DNA of 64,000 bases from the NCBI RefSeq assembly GCF_051014445.1, contig NW_027488368.1:5828001-5892000 (forward strand), read 5' to 3'. This DNA is from Colletes latitarsis. Lineage: Eukaryota; Arthropoda; Insecta; Hymenoptera; Colletidae. Under the pieces are notes generated by a model, which did no database searches, was not told the origin of the DNA, and saw only the letters and a program-made list of their open reading frames with translations. How positions within the stretch are numbered: the stretch's first letter is position 1; each line of letters begins with the position of its first letter. Position numbers and translations under genes: made by a program. Below, one piece after another: positions 13,501-23,427 of the stretch.

Positions 13501-14889
13501 TTCACATTCTCGTTGAACGGATCCTGGGTTTTTTCTGGTTTGGATCACGTAGTAATGTGGTACCACACTGAAACAGTCAATTAAACCTGGTTTCGATCAA
13601 TATTTTTGAGGATAATTCATGTTAGGTCTAGGTTAGGTCTGGGATTTGCTCTCATCAGGCTCGTTCTTTCGCATATTTCTCATACTTGATTGCTACATCC
13701 CGGGCTTTTTCTGGATTGCATCACGTAGTAATGAAGTACAACACTGAAACAGTCAATTAAACCTGGTTTCCATCAATATCTTAGAGGACAACGCAATTTA
13801 GGTCTGGGATAGGTCTGGGATTTGCCCTCATCAGGCTCATACTTTCGCGTTTTTCACATACTTGTTGAACAGATCCTGGCTTTTCTCTGGTTTGGATCAC
13901 GTAGTAGTGTGGTACCACACTGAAACAGTCCATTAAACCTGGTTTGGATCAATATTTTAGAGGATAACGCATGTTAGGTCTAGGTTAGGTCTGGAATTTT
14001 CACTCTTCAGATTCATACTTTCGCATTCTTCACATACTTGTTGAACGGATCCTGGGTTTTTTCTGGTTTGGATCACGTAGTAATGTGGTACCACACTGAA
14101 ACAGTCGATTAAACCTGGTTTTGATCAATATTTAAGAAGATAACGCATAGTTAGGTTTGGGATTGGTCTGGGATTTGACCTCATCAGACTCATACTTTCG
14201 CACACTTCACATACTCGTTGAACAGATCCTGGGTTATTTTCTGGTTTGGATCACATAGTAATGTGGTACCAGACTGAAGCAGTCGATTAAACCTGGTTTC
14301 GATCAATATATTAGAGAATAATTCATGTTAGGTCTAGGTTAGGTCTGGGATTTGCTCTCATCAGGCTCATTCTTTCGCATATTTCTCATACTTGATGGCT
14401 AGTTCCTGGGCTGTTCCTGGATTGTATGACGTAGTAATGTGGTACCACGCTGAAACAGCGAATTAAACCTGGTTTCGATCAATATTTTAGAGGATAACGC
14501 AAGTTAGGTCTAGGTTAGGCCTGGGATTTGCCATCATCAGGGTCATACTTTCGCATATTTCTCATACTTCATGGCTAGATCCTGGACTGTTTCTGGATTG
14601 TATCACGTAGTAATGAGGTACCACGCTGAAACAGTCAATTAAACCTGGTTTCGATCTATATTTTAGAGGATAACGCAAGTTAGGTCTGGCATAGGTCTGG
14701 GATTCGCCCTCATCAGGCTCATACTTTCGCGTTTTTCACATACTTGTTGAACAGATCCTGGGTTTTTTCTGGTTTGTATCACGTAGTAGTGTGGTACCAC
14801 ACTGAAACAGTCCATTAAACCTGGTCTGGATCAATATATTAGAGGATAACGCTTGTTAGGTCTAGGTTAGCCCTGGGATTTTCACTCAT

Positions 14890-14940
14890 CAGACTCATAC
14901 TTTCGCATTCTTCACATACTTGTTGAACGGATCCTGCGTT
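14890..14940 (+). repeat. Fusion junction: four-monomer loss in copy B
   Basis: Upstream sequence matches copy A at about 7800-7870 (GATAACGCTTGTTAGG). Downstream sequence matches about 8560-8760, including the unusual TGATCC-to-GGATCCTGCG change and the shortened GGATTTTCTCAGACTCATAG. The offset changes from 7045 to 6341 bp, that is 704 bp or four monomers. The crossover lies within CGCATTCTTC, which both partners share. Confidence 0.75.
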
Positions 14941-17137
14941 TTTTCTGGTTTGGATCACGTAGTAATGTGGTACCACACTGAAACAGTCGATTAAACCAGG
15001 TTTCGATCAATATTTTTGAGGATAACGCATGTTAGGTCTAGGTAAGGCCTGGGATTTTCTCAGACTCATAGTTTCGCATTCTTCAAATACTTGTTGAACG
15101 GATCCTGGGTTTTTTCTGGTTTGGATCACGTTGTAGTGTGGGACCACACTGAAACAAGCAATTAAACCTGGTCTTGATAAATATTTTAGAGGATAACGCA
15201 TGTTAGGTTTGGGTTAGGTCTAGGATTTGCCCTCAGCAGGCTCATGCTTTCGCATATCTCTCATACTTCATGGCTAGATCCTGCCCTGTTTCTGGATTGT
15301 ATCACGTAGTAATGTGGTACCACGCTGAAACAGTCAATTAAACCTGGTTTCGATCAATATTTTAGAGGATAACGCATGTTAGGTCTAGGTTAGGTCTGGG
15401 ATTTTCACTCATCAGACTCATACTTTCGCATTCATCTCATACTTGATGGCTAGATCCTGGGCTTTTTCTGGATTGCATCACGTAGTAATGAAGTACAACA
15501 CTGAAACAGTCAATTAAACCTGGTTTCCATCAATATCTTAGAGGACAACGCAAGTTAGGTCTGGGATTGGTCTGGGATTTGCCCTCATCAGGCTCATTCT
15601 TTCGCATATTTCTCATACTTGATGGCTAGATCCTGGGCTGTTTCTGGATTGTATGACGTAGTAATGTGGTACCACGCTGAAACAGCGAATTTAACCTGGT
15701 TTCGATCAATATTTTAGAGGATAACGCAAGTTAGGTCTAGGTTAGGCCTGGGATTTGCCCTCATCAGGGTCATACTTTCGCAGTTTTAACATACATGTTG
15801 ACCTGATCGAGGGTTTTTTCTGCTTTGGATCACGTAGTAAAGTGGTACCACACTGAAACATTCAATTAAACCTGGTCTTGATAAATATTTTAGAGGATAA
15901 CGCATGTTAGGTTTGGGTTAGGTCAAGGATTTTCACTCATCAGACTCATACTTTCGCATTCTTCTCATACTTGTTGAACTTATCCTGGGTTTTTTCTGGT
16001 TTGGATCACGTAGTAATGTGGTACCACACTGAAACAGTCGATTAAACCTGGTTTCGATCAATATTTTAGAGGGTAACGCAAGTTAAGTCTGGGATTGGTC
16101 TGGGATTTGACCTCATCAGACTCATACTTTCGCACACTTCACATACTCGTTGACGAGATCCTGGGTTTTTTTCTAGTTTGGATCACGCAGTAATGTGGTA
16201 CCACACTGAAACAGTCGATTAAACCTGGTTTCGATCAATATTTTTGGGGATAACGCATGTTAGGTCTGGGATAGGTCTGGGATTAGCCCTCATCAGACTC
16301 ATACTTTCGCTTTCTTCATACTTGTTGAACGGATCCTGGGCTTTTTCTGGATTGCATCACGTAGTAATGTAGTACCACACTGTAACAGTCAATGAAACCT
16401 GGTTTCCATCAATATTTTAGAGGACAACGCCAGTTAGGTCTAGGTAAGGCCTGACATTTCCACTGATCAGACTCATACATTCGCATTCTTCACATACTTG
16501 TTGAACGGATCCTGGGCTTTTTCTGGTTTGGATCACGTAGTAATGTGGTACCACACTGAAACATTCAATTAAACCTGGTCTTGATAAATATTTTAGAGGA
16601 TAACGCACGTTAGGTCTGGGTTACGTCTAGGATTTGCCCTCATCACGCTCATACTTTCGCATATTTCTCATACTTCATGGCTAGATCCTGGGCTGTTTCT
16701 GCATTGTATCACGTAGTAATGTGGTACCACAGTGAAACAGTCAATCAAACCTGGTTTCGATCAATATTTTAGAGGATAACGCAAGTTAGGTCTGGGATAG
16801 GTCTAGGATTTGCCCTCATCAGACTCTTACTATCGCATATTTCTCATACTTCATGGCTAGATCCTGGGCTATTTGTGGATTGGATCACGTAGTAAAGTGG
16901 TACCACACTGAAACATTCAATGAAACCTGTTCTGGATAAATATTTTAGAGGATAACGCATCTTAGGTCTGGGTTAGGTCTAAGATTTGCCCTCATCAGGC
17001 TCACAGTTTCGCGTTTTTCACATACTTGTTAAAATGATCCTGGGTTTTTTCTGGTTTGGATCACGTAGTAATGTGGTACCACACTAAAACAGTCAATTAA
17101 ACCTGGTTTCGATCAATATTTTAGAGGATCACGCATG

Positions 17138-17860
17138 TTAGGTCTGGGATAGGTCTGGGATTAGCCCTCATCAGACTCATACTTTCGCACACTTCACATA
17201 CTCGTTGACAAGATCCTGGGTTTTTTTCTGGCTTGGATCACGTAGTAATGTGGTTCCACACTGAAACAGTCGATTAAACTTGGCTTCGATCAATATTTTA
17301 GAGGATAACGCAAGTTAGGTCTGGGATAGGTCTGGGATTTGCCCTCATCAGGCTCATACTTTCGCGTTTTTCACGTACTTGTCGAACAGATCCTGGGTTT
17401 TTTGTGGTTTGGATCACGTAGTAATGTGGTACCACACTGAAACATTCAATTAACCCTGCACTTGATAAATATTTTAGAGGATAACGCATGTTAGGTCTGG
17501 GATAGGTCTGGGATTAGCCCTCATCAGACTCATACTTTCGCACACTTCACATACTCGTTGACAAGATCCTGGGTTTTTTTCTGGCTTGGATCACGTAGTA
17601 ATGTGGTTCCACACTGAAACAGTCGACTAAACTTGGCTTCGATCAATATTTTAGAGGATAACGCAAGTTAGGTCTGGGATAGGTCTGGGATTTGCCCTCA
17701 TCAGGCTCATACTTTCGCGTTTTTCACGTACGTGTCGAACAGATCCTGGGTTTTTTGTGGTTTGGATCACGTAGTAATGTGGTACCATACTGCAACATTC
17801 AATTAAACCTGCACTTGATAAATATTTTAGAGGATAACGCATGTTAGGTCTGGGATAGGT
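17138..17860 (+). repeat. Tandem dimer repeat (353 bp x 2)
   Basis: 17138-17490 is repeated at 17491-17860 with an offset of 353 bp (two monomers). Both copies share TTGACAAGATCCTGGG, TGTGGTTCCACACTG (an eroded dyad), AACTTGGCTTCGATC and the unusual TAACCCTGCACTTG or TAAACCTGCACTTG. Differences are few, for example ACTTGTCG versus ACGTGTCG. This is a recent local duplication. Confidence 0.8.
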
Positions 17861-20486
17861 CTGGGATTAGCCCTCATCAGACTCATACTTTCGCTTTCTT
17901 CACATACTTGTTGAACGGATCCTGGGCTTTTTCTGGATTGCATCACGTAGTAATGTAGTACCACACTGAAACAGTCGATTAAACCTGGTTTCGATCAATA
18001 TTTTTGAGGATAATGCATGTTAGGTCTGGGATAGGTCTGGGATTAGCCCTCATCAGACTCATACTTTCGCATATTTCTCATACTTCATGGCTAGATCCTG
18101 GGCTGTTTCTGCATTGTATCACGTAGTAATGTGGTACCACGCTGAAACAGTCAATTAAACCTGGTTTCGATCAATATTTTAGAGGATAACGCAAGTTAGG
18201 TCTGGGATAGGTCTAGGAATTGCCATCATCAGGCTCTTACTATCGCATATTTCTCATACTTCATGGCTAGATCCTGGGCTATTTCTGGATTGGATCACGT
18301 AGTAAAGTGGTACCACACTGAAACATTCAATGAAACCTGTTCTGGATAAATATTTTAGAGGATAACGCATCTTAGGTCTGGGTTAGGTCTAAGATTTGCC
18401 CTCATCAGGCTCACAGTTTCGCGTTTTTCACATACTTGTTAAACAGATCCTGTGTTTTTTCTGGTTTGGATCACGTAGTAATGTGGTACCACACTAAAAC
18501 AGTCAATTAAACCTGGTTTCGATCAATATTTTTGAGGATAACGCATGTTAGGTCTGGGATAGGTCTGGGATTAGCCCTGATCAGACTCATACTTTCGCAC
18601 ACTTCACATACTCGTTGACGAGATCCTGGGTTTTTTTCTAGTTTGGATCACGCAGTAATGTGGTACCACACTGAAACAGTCGATTAAACCTGGTTTCGAT
18701 CAATATTTTTGAGGATAACGCATGTTAGGTCTGGGATAGGTCTGGGATTAGCCCTCATCAGACTCATACTTTCGCTTTCTTCACATACTTGTTGAACGGA
18801 TCCTGGGCTTTTTCTGGATTGCATCACGTAGTAATGTAGTACCACACTGAAACAGTCGATTAAACCTGGTTTCGATCAATATTTTTGAGGATAACGCATG
18901 TTAGGTCTGGGATAGGTCTGGGATTAGCCCTCATCAGACTCATGTTTTCGCTTTCTTCACATACTTGTTGAACGGATTCTGGGCTTTTTCTGGTTTGGAT
19001 CACGTAGTAATGTGGTACCACACTGAAACATTCAATTAATCCTGGTCTTGATAAATATTTTAGAGGATAACGCATGTTAGGTCTGGGTTACGTCTAGGAT
19101 TTGCCCTCATCAGGCTCATACTTTCGCATATTTCTCATACTTCATGGCTAGATCCTGGGCTGTTTCTGCATTGTATCACGTAGTAATGTGGTACCACGCT
19201 GAAACAGTCAATTAAACCTGGTTTCGATCAATATTTTAGAGGATAACGCAAGTTAGGTCTGGGATAGGTCTAGGATTTGCCCTCATCAGGCTCTTACTAT
19301 CGCATATTTCTCATACTTCATGGCTAGATCCTGGGCTATTTCTGGATTGGATCACGTAGTAAAGTGGTACCACACTGAAACATTCAATGAAACCTGTTCT
19401 GGATAAATATTTTAGAGGATAACGCATCTTAGGTCTGGGTTAGTTCTAAGATTTGCCCTCATCAGGCTCACAGTTTCGCGTTTTTCACATACTTGTTAAA
19501 CAGATCCTGTGTTTTTTCTGGTTTGGGTCACGTAGTAATGTGGTACCACACTAAAACAGTCAATTAAACCTGGTTTCGATCAATATTTTAGAGGATCACG
19601 CAAGCTAGGTCTGGGATAGGTCTGGGATTAGCCCTCATCAGACTCATACTTTCGCACACTTCACATACTCGTTGACAAGATTCTGGGTTTTTTTCTGGCT
19701 TGGATCACGTAGTAATGTGGTTCCACACTGAAACAGTCGATTAAACTTGGCTTCGATCAATATTTTAGAGGATAACGCAAGGTAGGTCTGGGATAGGTCT
19801 GAGATTTGCCCTCATCAGGCTCATACTTTCGCGTTTTTCACGTACTTGTTGAACGGATCCTGGGTTTTTTCTGAATTGGGTCACGTAGTAATGTGGAACC
19901 ACACTGAAACAGTCAATTAAACCTGGTCTTGATAAGTATTTTAGAGAATAACGCATGTTAGGTCTGGGTTAGGTCTAGGATTTGCCCTCATCAGGCTCAT
20001 ACTTTCGCATATTTCTCGTACTTCATGGCTAGATCCTGGGCTATTTCTGGATTGGATCACGTAGAAAAGTGATACCACACTGAAACATTCAATGAAACCT
20101 GGTCTGGATAAAAATTCTAGTGGATAACGCATGTTAGGTCAAGGTTAGGTCTAAGATTTGCCCTCATCAGGCTCACAGTTTCGCGTTTTTCACATACTTG
20201 TCGAACAGATCCTGGGTTTTTTGTGGTTTGGATCACGTAGTAATGTGGCACCACACTGAAACATTCAATTAAACCTGGTCTTGATAAATATTTTAGAGGA
20301 TAACGCATGTTAGGTCTGGGATAGGTCTGGGATTAGCCCTCATCAGACTCATACTTTCGCACACTTCACATACTCGTTGACGAGATCCTGGGTTTTTTTC
20401 TAGTTTCGATCACGCAGTAATGTGGTACCACACTGAAACAGTCGATTAAACCCGGTTTCGATCAATATTTTTGAGGATAACGCATG

Positions 20487-20497
20487 TTAGGTCTGGG
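20487..20497 (+). repeat. Monomer with a single telomere-like 11-mer
   Basis: Here TTAGGTCTGGG is followed directly by ATTAGCCCTCATC. Sister monomers (for example 18724 onward) have TTAGGTCTGGG, then ATAGGTCTGGG, then ATTAGCCC. Exactly one 11-bp unit is missing. This shows that the two units behave as a true tandem repeat that can contract, probably by replication slippage. Confidence 0.8.
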
Positions 20498-22111
20498 ATT
20501 AGCCCTCATCAGACTCATACTTTCGCTTTCTTCACATACTTGTTGAACGGATCCTGGGCTTTTTCTGGATTGCATCACGTAGTAATGTAGTACCACACTG
20601 AAACAGTCAATGAAACCTGGTTTCCATCAATATTTTAGAGGACAACGCAAGTTAGGTCTAGGTAAGGCCTGAGATTTTCACTGATCAGTCTCATACAATC
20701 GCATTCTTCACATACTTGTTGAACGGATCCTGGGTTTTTTCTGGTTTGGATCACGTAGTAATGTGATACCACACTGAAACATTCAATTAATCCTGGTCTT
20801 GATAAATATTTTAGAGGATAACGCATGTTAGGTCTGGGTTACGTCTAGGATTTGCCCTCATCAGGCTCATACTTTCGCATATTTCTCATACTTCATGGCT
20901 AGATCCTGGGCTGTTTCTGCATTGTATCACGTAGTAATGTGGTACCACGCTGAAACAGTCAATTAAACCTGGTTTCGATCAATATTTTAGAGGATAACGC
21001 AAGTTAGGTCTGGGATAGGTCTAGGATTTGCCCTCATCAGGCTCTTACTATCGCATATTTCTCATACTTCATGGCTAGATCCTGGGCTATTTCTGGATTG
21101 GATCACGTAGTAAAGTGGTACCACACTGAAACATTCAATGAAACCTGTTCTGGATAAATATTTCAGCGGATAACGCATCTTAGGTCTGGGTTAGGTCTAA
21201 GATTTGCCCTCATCAGGCTCACAGTTTCGCGTTTTTCACATACTTGTTAAACAGATCCTGTGTTTTTTCTGGTTTGGATCACGTAGTAATGTGGTACCAC
21301 ACTAAAACGGTCAATTAAACCTGGTTTCGATCAATATTTTAGAGGATCACGCAAGCTAGGTCTGGGATAGGTCTGGGATTAGCCCTCATCAGACTCATAC
21401 TTTCGCACACTTCACATACTCGTTGACAAGATTCTGGGTTTTTTTCTGGCTTGGATCACGTAGTAATGTGGTTCCACACTGAAACAGTCGATTAAACTTG
21501 GCTTCGATCAATATTTTAGAGGATAACGCAAGTTAGGTCTGGGATAGGTCTGGGATTTGCCCTCATCAGGCTCATACTTTCGCGTTTTTCACATACTTGT
21601 TGAACGGATCCTGGGTTTTTTCTGGTTTGGGTCACGTAGTAATGTGGGACCACACTGAAACAGTCAATTAAACCTGGTTTCGACCAATATTTTAGAGAAT
21701 AATTCATGTTAGGTCTAGGTTAGGTCTGGGATTTGCTCTCATCAGGCTCATACTTTCGCACACTTCACATACTTGTTGAACGGATCCTGGGTTTTTTCTG
21801 GTTTGGATCACGTAGTAGTGTGGTACCACACTGAAACAGTCCATTAAACCTGGTTTCGCTCAATATTTTAGAGGATAACGCATGTTAGGTCTAGGTCAGT
21901 CCTGGGATTTTCACTCATCAGACTCATACTTTCGCATTCTTCTTATATTTGCTAAACTGATCCTGGGTTTTTGCTGGTTTGGATCACGTAGTAATGTGGC
22001 ACCACACTGAAACAGTCGATTAAACCACGTTTCGATCAATATTTTTGAGGATAACGCATGTTAGGTCTAAGTTAGGCCTGGGATTTTCACTCATCAGACT
22101 CATGCTTTCGC

Positions 22112-22121
22112 ATTCTTCACA

Positions 22122-22125
<4 letters not shown>
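22112..22125. repeat. Target-site duplication, left copy
   Basis: ATTCTTCACATACT, identical to 23532-23545. It belongs to an ordinary A-subtype monomer (CGC before it, TGTTGAACGG after it in the uninterrupted form). The one or two following T residues also match the satellite, so the duplication could be up to 16 bp, overlapping the T-run. The insertion point lies about 119 bp into the monomer that begins at 22007. Confidence 0.92.

Positions 22126-22158
<33 letters not shown>
22125..22158 (-). other. Poly(A) tail of the retroelement (34 T on + strand)
   Basis: Thirty-four uninterrupted T residues. The first one or two may be satellite bases (the native site reads CATACTTG). On the minus strand this is a pure A-tail directly after the 3'UTR. 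A homopolymer this long and unbroken argues for a young insertion. Its exact length is also the kind of feature that sequencing may misreport. Confidence 0.9.
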
Positions 22159-22159
<1 letters not shown>

Positions 22160-22184
22160 TCGTGGGGAAAATCTTCGAAAGACT

Positions 22185-22216
22185 CCCTCCCACCTCCTTG
22201 GGGAGAGGTGGGAGGG
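22185..22216 (-). other. Stem-loop 1 (12-bp stem, 8-nt loop)
   Basis: CCCTCCCACCTC (22185-22196) is the exact reverse complement of GAGGTGGGAGGG (22205-22216). It lies 26 bases from the poly(A) tail, the last structured element in the element's transcript, a natural position for reverse transcriptase recognition. Confidence 0.8.
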
Positions 22217-22229
22217 GTGTGTGGGATTC

Positions 22230-22257
22230 CCCGCGCCCGTACAACGACAGGCGCGGG
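22230..22257 (-). other. Stem-loop 2 (8-bp stem, 12-nt loop)
   Basis: CCCGCGCC (22230-22237) pairs with GGCGCGGG (22250-22257). All-GC stem in the 3'UTR, next to stem-loop 1. Confidence 0.7.
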
Positions 22258-22300
22258 ACCTACCCACTAAAAACCCCACGGTGACCCTTCGGCACGCTTT

Positions 22301-22346
22301 GGGAGGATACCGGGAATCGCTCGAAGCATTCTTCCGGTATCCTCCC
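22301..22346 (-). other. Stem-loop 3 (13-bp stem, 20-nt loop)
   Basis: GGGAGGATACCGG (22301-22313) is the exact reverse complement of CCGGTATCCTCCC (22334-22346). Two more weak pairs are possible inside (G-T, A-T). Confidence 0.8.
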
Positions 22347-22412
22347 CGTGCCCGCGCTTTCGCGCCCATCCCCCGGGGGGACAATCGGTCCCCCCAGTAG
22401 ACACTCTGCCTC

Positions 22413-22449
22413 ATAGCGGCGGGACGGGGCCACTCCATCCCGCCGCTAT
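22413..22449 (-). other. Stem-loop 4 (12-bp stem, 13-nt loop)
   Basis: ATAGCGGCGGGA (22413-22424) is the exact reverse complement of TCCCGCCGCTAT (22438-22449), in the 3'UTR. Confidence 0.8.
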
Positions 22450-22575
22450 CCGTCCCGGGGCCGCGTTTAGTGGCGGCTGCGAGCCCCAACTCACAACCGC
22501 CCGCGACCCCGTTTCCACCCCTCGGCGGCCGGGCGTTCATGGCCGCACCAGACCGCCGAGGGTGCCTCCCCTTGC

Positions 22576-22620
22576 GTCGGACCGGTGGTGGGAGGCACTC
22601 CTACCACCAACCGGTCCGAC
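22576..22620 (-). other. Stem-loop 5 (11-bp stem plus bulged extension)
   Basis: GTCGGACCGGT (22576-22586) pairs with ACCGGTCCGAC (22610-22620). After a one-base bulge at 22609, GGTGG (22587-22591) can pair with CCACC (22604-22608). It lies in the 3'UTR, about 55 bases past the ORF2 stop. Confidence 0.75.
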
Positions 22621-22742
22621 CCGGCGCCGCCTGGCGGGAGGAGGGTCCCCTCAGGACCCCCCTCCCAGCCTAGGTCATCCGCCACGCCGAGGCGGCCGCC
22701 CGCGACGCCTCGCGACCGGGCGACGACCTCCGGCCACCGCAC

Positions 22743-22779
22743 GAGCGCGAGCTTCAGTGCGCCGCTGAAGCTCGCGCTC
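22743..22779 (-). other. Stem-loop 6 (15-bp stem, 7-nt loop) within ORF2
   Basis: GAGCGCGAGCTTCAG (22743-22757) is the exact reverse complement of CTGAAGCTCGCGCTC (22765-22779). It is the longest perfect stem in the element and lies in the codons for the arginine-rich tail (residues ERELQRRTEARA). Confidence 0.85.
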
Positions 22780-22788
22780 CCTCCCCGC

Positions 22789-22828
22789 GGCCTCCTTCTG
22801 CAACATTACGTTCTCGCAGAAGGAGGCC
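22789..22828 (-). other. Stem-loop 7 (13-bp stem, 14-nt loop) within ORF2
   Basis: GGCCTCCTTCTGC (22789-22801) is the exact reverse complement of GCAGAAGGAGGCC (22816-22828). It covers the codons for SFCENVMLQKEA, a motif I recognise as conserved in R1-group ORF2 proteins, so sequence and structure constraints overlap here. Confidence 0.85.
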
Positions 22829-22845
22829 ACGGCCCTCCACTTCTC

Positions 22846-22885
22846 CTCGCTGCCGAGCATGGCGCGCACCACGCCCGGCAGCGAG
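22846..22885 (-). other. Stem-loop 8 (10-bp stem, 20-nt loop) within ORF2
   Basis: CTCGCTGCCG (22846-22855) is the exact reverse complement of CGGCAGCGAG (22876-22885). It lies 17 bases from stem-loop 7, in the codons around RAMLGSE. Confidence 0.75.
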
Positions 22886-22908
22886 ACATCCCGCCCGACG
22901 ACGCCGAC

Positions 22909-22971
22909 CAGGACACGGCGCTCCCCCTCCCACGCGGGGCATACCTCCAGGGTATGATCTGCCGTGTCCTG
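22909..22971 (-). other. Stem-loop 9 (11-bp stem with nested hairpin) within ORF2
   Basis: CAGGACACGGC (22909-22919) is the exact reverse complement of GCCGTGTCCTG (22961-22971). The 41-nt loop holds a smaller inverted pair, ATACC (22941-22945) and GGTAT (22951-22955). It overlaps the zinc-knuckle codons. Confidence 0.75.
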
Positions 22972-22992
22972 CTCAGCGTCGCAATGGCAGCA
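22939..22992 (-). other. CCHC zinc knuckle of the ORF2 C-terminus
   Basis: The residues read CCHCDAEQDTADHTLEVC, spaced C-x2-C-x8-H-x4-C. C-terminal CCHC knuckles of this kind are typical of R1, I and related non-LTR ORF2 proteins and are thought to bind nucleic acid. All four ligands are present, consistent with little decay since insertion. Confidence 0.8.
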
Positions 22993-23018
22993 ACGCGCCG
23001 TCGGCTCCTTCCCTATCC

Positions 23019-23065
23019 GGCACAGGTATCTTCCGAAGCTGCCATGCCCGGAAAATACCTGTGCC
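23019..23065 (-). other. Stem-loop 10 (11-bp stem, mismatch, 5-bp stem) within ORF2
   Basis: GGCACAGGTAT (23019-23029) pairs with ATACCTGTGCC (23055-23065). After one mismatch, TTCCG (23031-23035) pairs with CGGAA (23049-23053). Confidence 0.75.
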
Positions 23066-23099
23066 AGCCGGTAGGTGAGGCTGCCATGGCCTCTGTCCA

Positions 23100-23119
23100 G
23101 CCACTCCTTCAGGAGTGGC
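23100..23119 (-). other. Stem-loop 11 (8-bp stem, 4-nt loop) within ORF2
   Basis: GCCACTCC (23100-23107) pairs with GGAGTGGC (23112-23119) around a 4-base loop, in the codons for LLKEWL. Confidence 0.65.
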
Positions 23120-23407
23120 CGAACAGCCCCGACAGTCCGGTGCCCCGCGGTTGGCAGAGCCAGCCGCTCCTGCCACGCGAGCAACACGGACTGCCGGGCC
23201 TGGCGCTTCAAATCGCCCCAAGCAGGTTCCTGCCCGCCCGGGACCGCCCCCACCCCCGCGCGTCGGTCGACGCGGTGCCGGTACATCACCGCGTGCGACC
23301 GCGCGAGCAGGTCCATGGGCGGCATCCCCGCTAGAACCGTCGCCGCCTCATGTGACATGGTCCGATACCCGCGGACGACCCTGAGCGCCACGCGCCTCTG
23401 CACCCGA

Positions 23408-23427
23408 CGCAGCATAGTCATGCTGCG
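23408..23427 (-). other. Stem-loop 12 (8-bp stem, 4-nt loop) within ORF2
   Basis: CGCAGCAT (23408-23415) pairs with ATGCTGCG (23420-23427) around the loop AGTC. It is the stem nearest to the truncated 5' end. Confidence 0.65.

Larger units (their letters stand above)
10221..15653 (+). repeat. Long segmental duplication, copy B (about 31 monomers)
   Basis: Partner of 3001-9313. Copy B lacks one monomer near 10490 and four near 14915, relative to copy A. It leaves the shared sequence near 15654, where GTATGACGTAG and CAGCGAAT replace GTATCACGTAG and CAGTCAAT; this resembles the monomers at about 7380 and 14430. The high similarity suggests a recent duplication, or ongoing homogenisation. Confidence 0.85.
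1..22125 (+). repeat. 176-bp satellite array, left arm
   Basis: About 125 head-to-tail monomers with a period near 176 bp, all in the same orientation. Anchors such as CTGAAACAGTC recur at 1, 179, 355 and onward. Monomers fall into recognisable subtypes that differ in a central block: 'TTCGCATTCTTCACATAC', 'TTCGCGTTTTTCACATAC', 'TTCGCACACTTCACATAC' and 'TTCGCATATTTCTCATAC', the last usually followed by 'TCATGGCTAGATCC' or 'TGATGGCTAGATCC'. A 2-bp longer variant reads CGCATAGTTAGG instead of CGCATGTTAGG (near 50, 4280, 6040, 7100). No gene is visible. The short minus-strand reading frames are by-products of the repeat. Strand is assigned by the G-rich TTAGG-like motif. The array is cut by the window start. 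Confidence 0.97.
15654..22125 (+). repeat. Satellite subfamily block with 6-, 8- and 10-monomer spacings
   Basis: A marker monomer with CTCTTACTATCGCATATTT recurs with its GTCTAGGA start at 16801, 18211, 19267 and 21019. The spacings are 1410, 1056 and 1752 bp, or about 8, 6 and 10 monomers. It is followed each time by the AACATTCAATGAAACCTG and GTTCTGGATAAATATT monomer, then by one with CACTAAAAC. The 10-monomer interval is short of 1760 bp, partly because of the 11-bp loss at 20497. The first C-subtype monomer (CGCAGTTTTAACATACATG) lies at about 15780. Confidence 0.75.
22159..22674 (-). other. Retroelement 3' untranslated region
   Basis: About 516 GC-rich bases between the ORF2 stop and the tail on the minus strand. 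It holds at least five perfect or near-perfect stem-loops (annotated separately). Non-LTR reverse transcriptases often recognise structured 3'UTRs, so these could be recognition elements; that function is inferred. Reading frames on the plus strand through this stretch match no family I know. Confidence 0.8.

Noticed and set aside
22125..22158. RNA polymerase III terminator or a promoter-associated T-run
   Set aside because: No tRNA-, 5S- or SINE-like A/B boxes precede it. Position, orientation and target-site repeats explain it as a poly(A) tail.
22045..22284. Reading frames across the T-run, giving poly-phenylalanine or poly-lysine
   Set aside because: They simply cross the retroelement tail from satellite into the 3'UTR.
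22585..23334. Plus-strand reading frames through the GC-rich insert (up to about 249 codons)
   Set aside because: They are antisense to the recognisable ORF2 fragment, low in complexity and proline/arginine-rich, as expected opposite a GC-rich gene.
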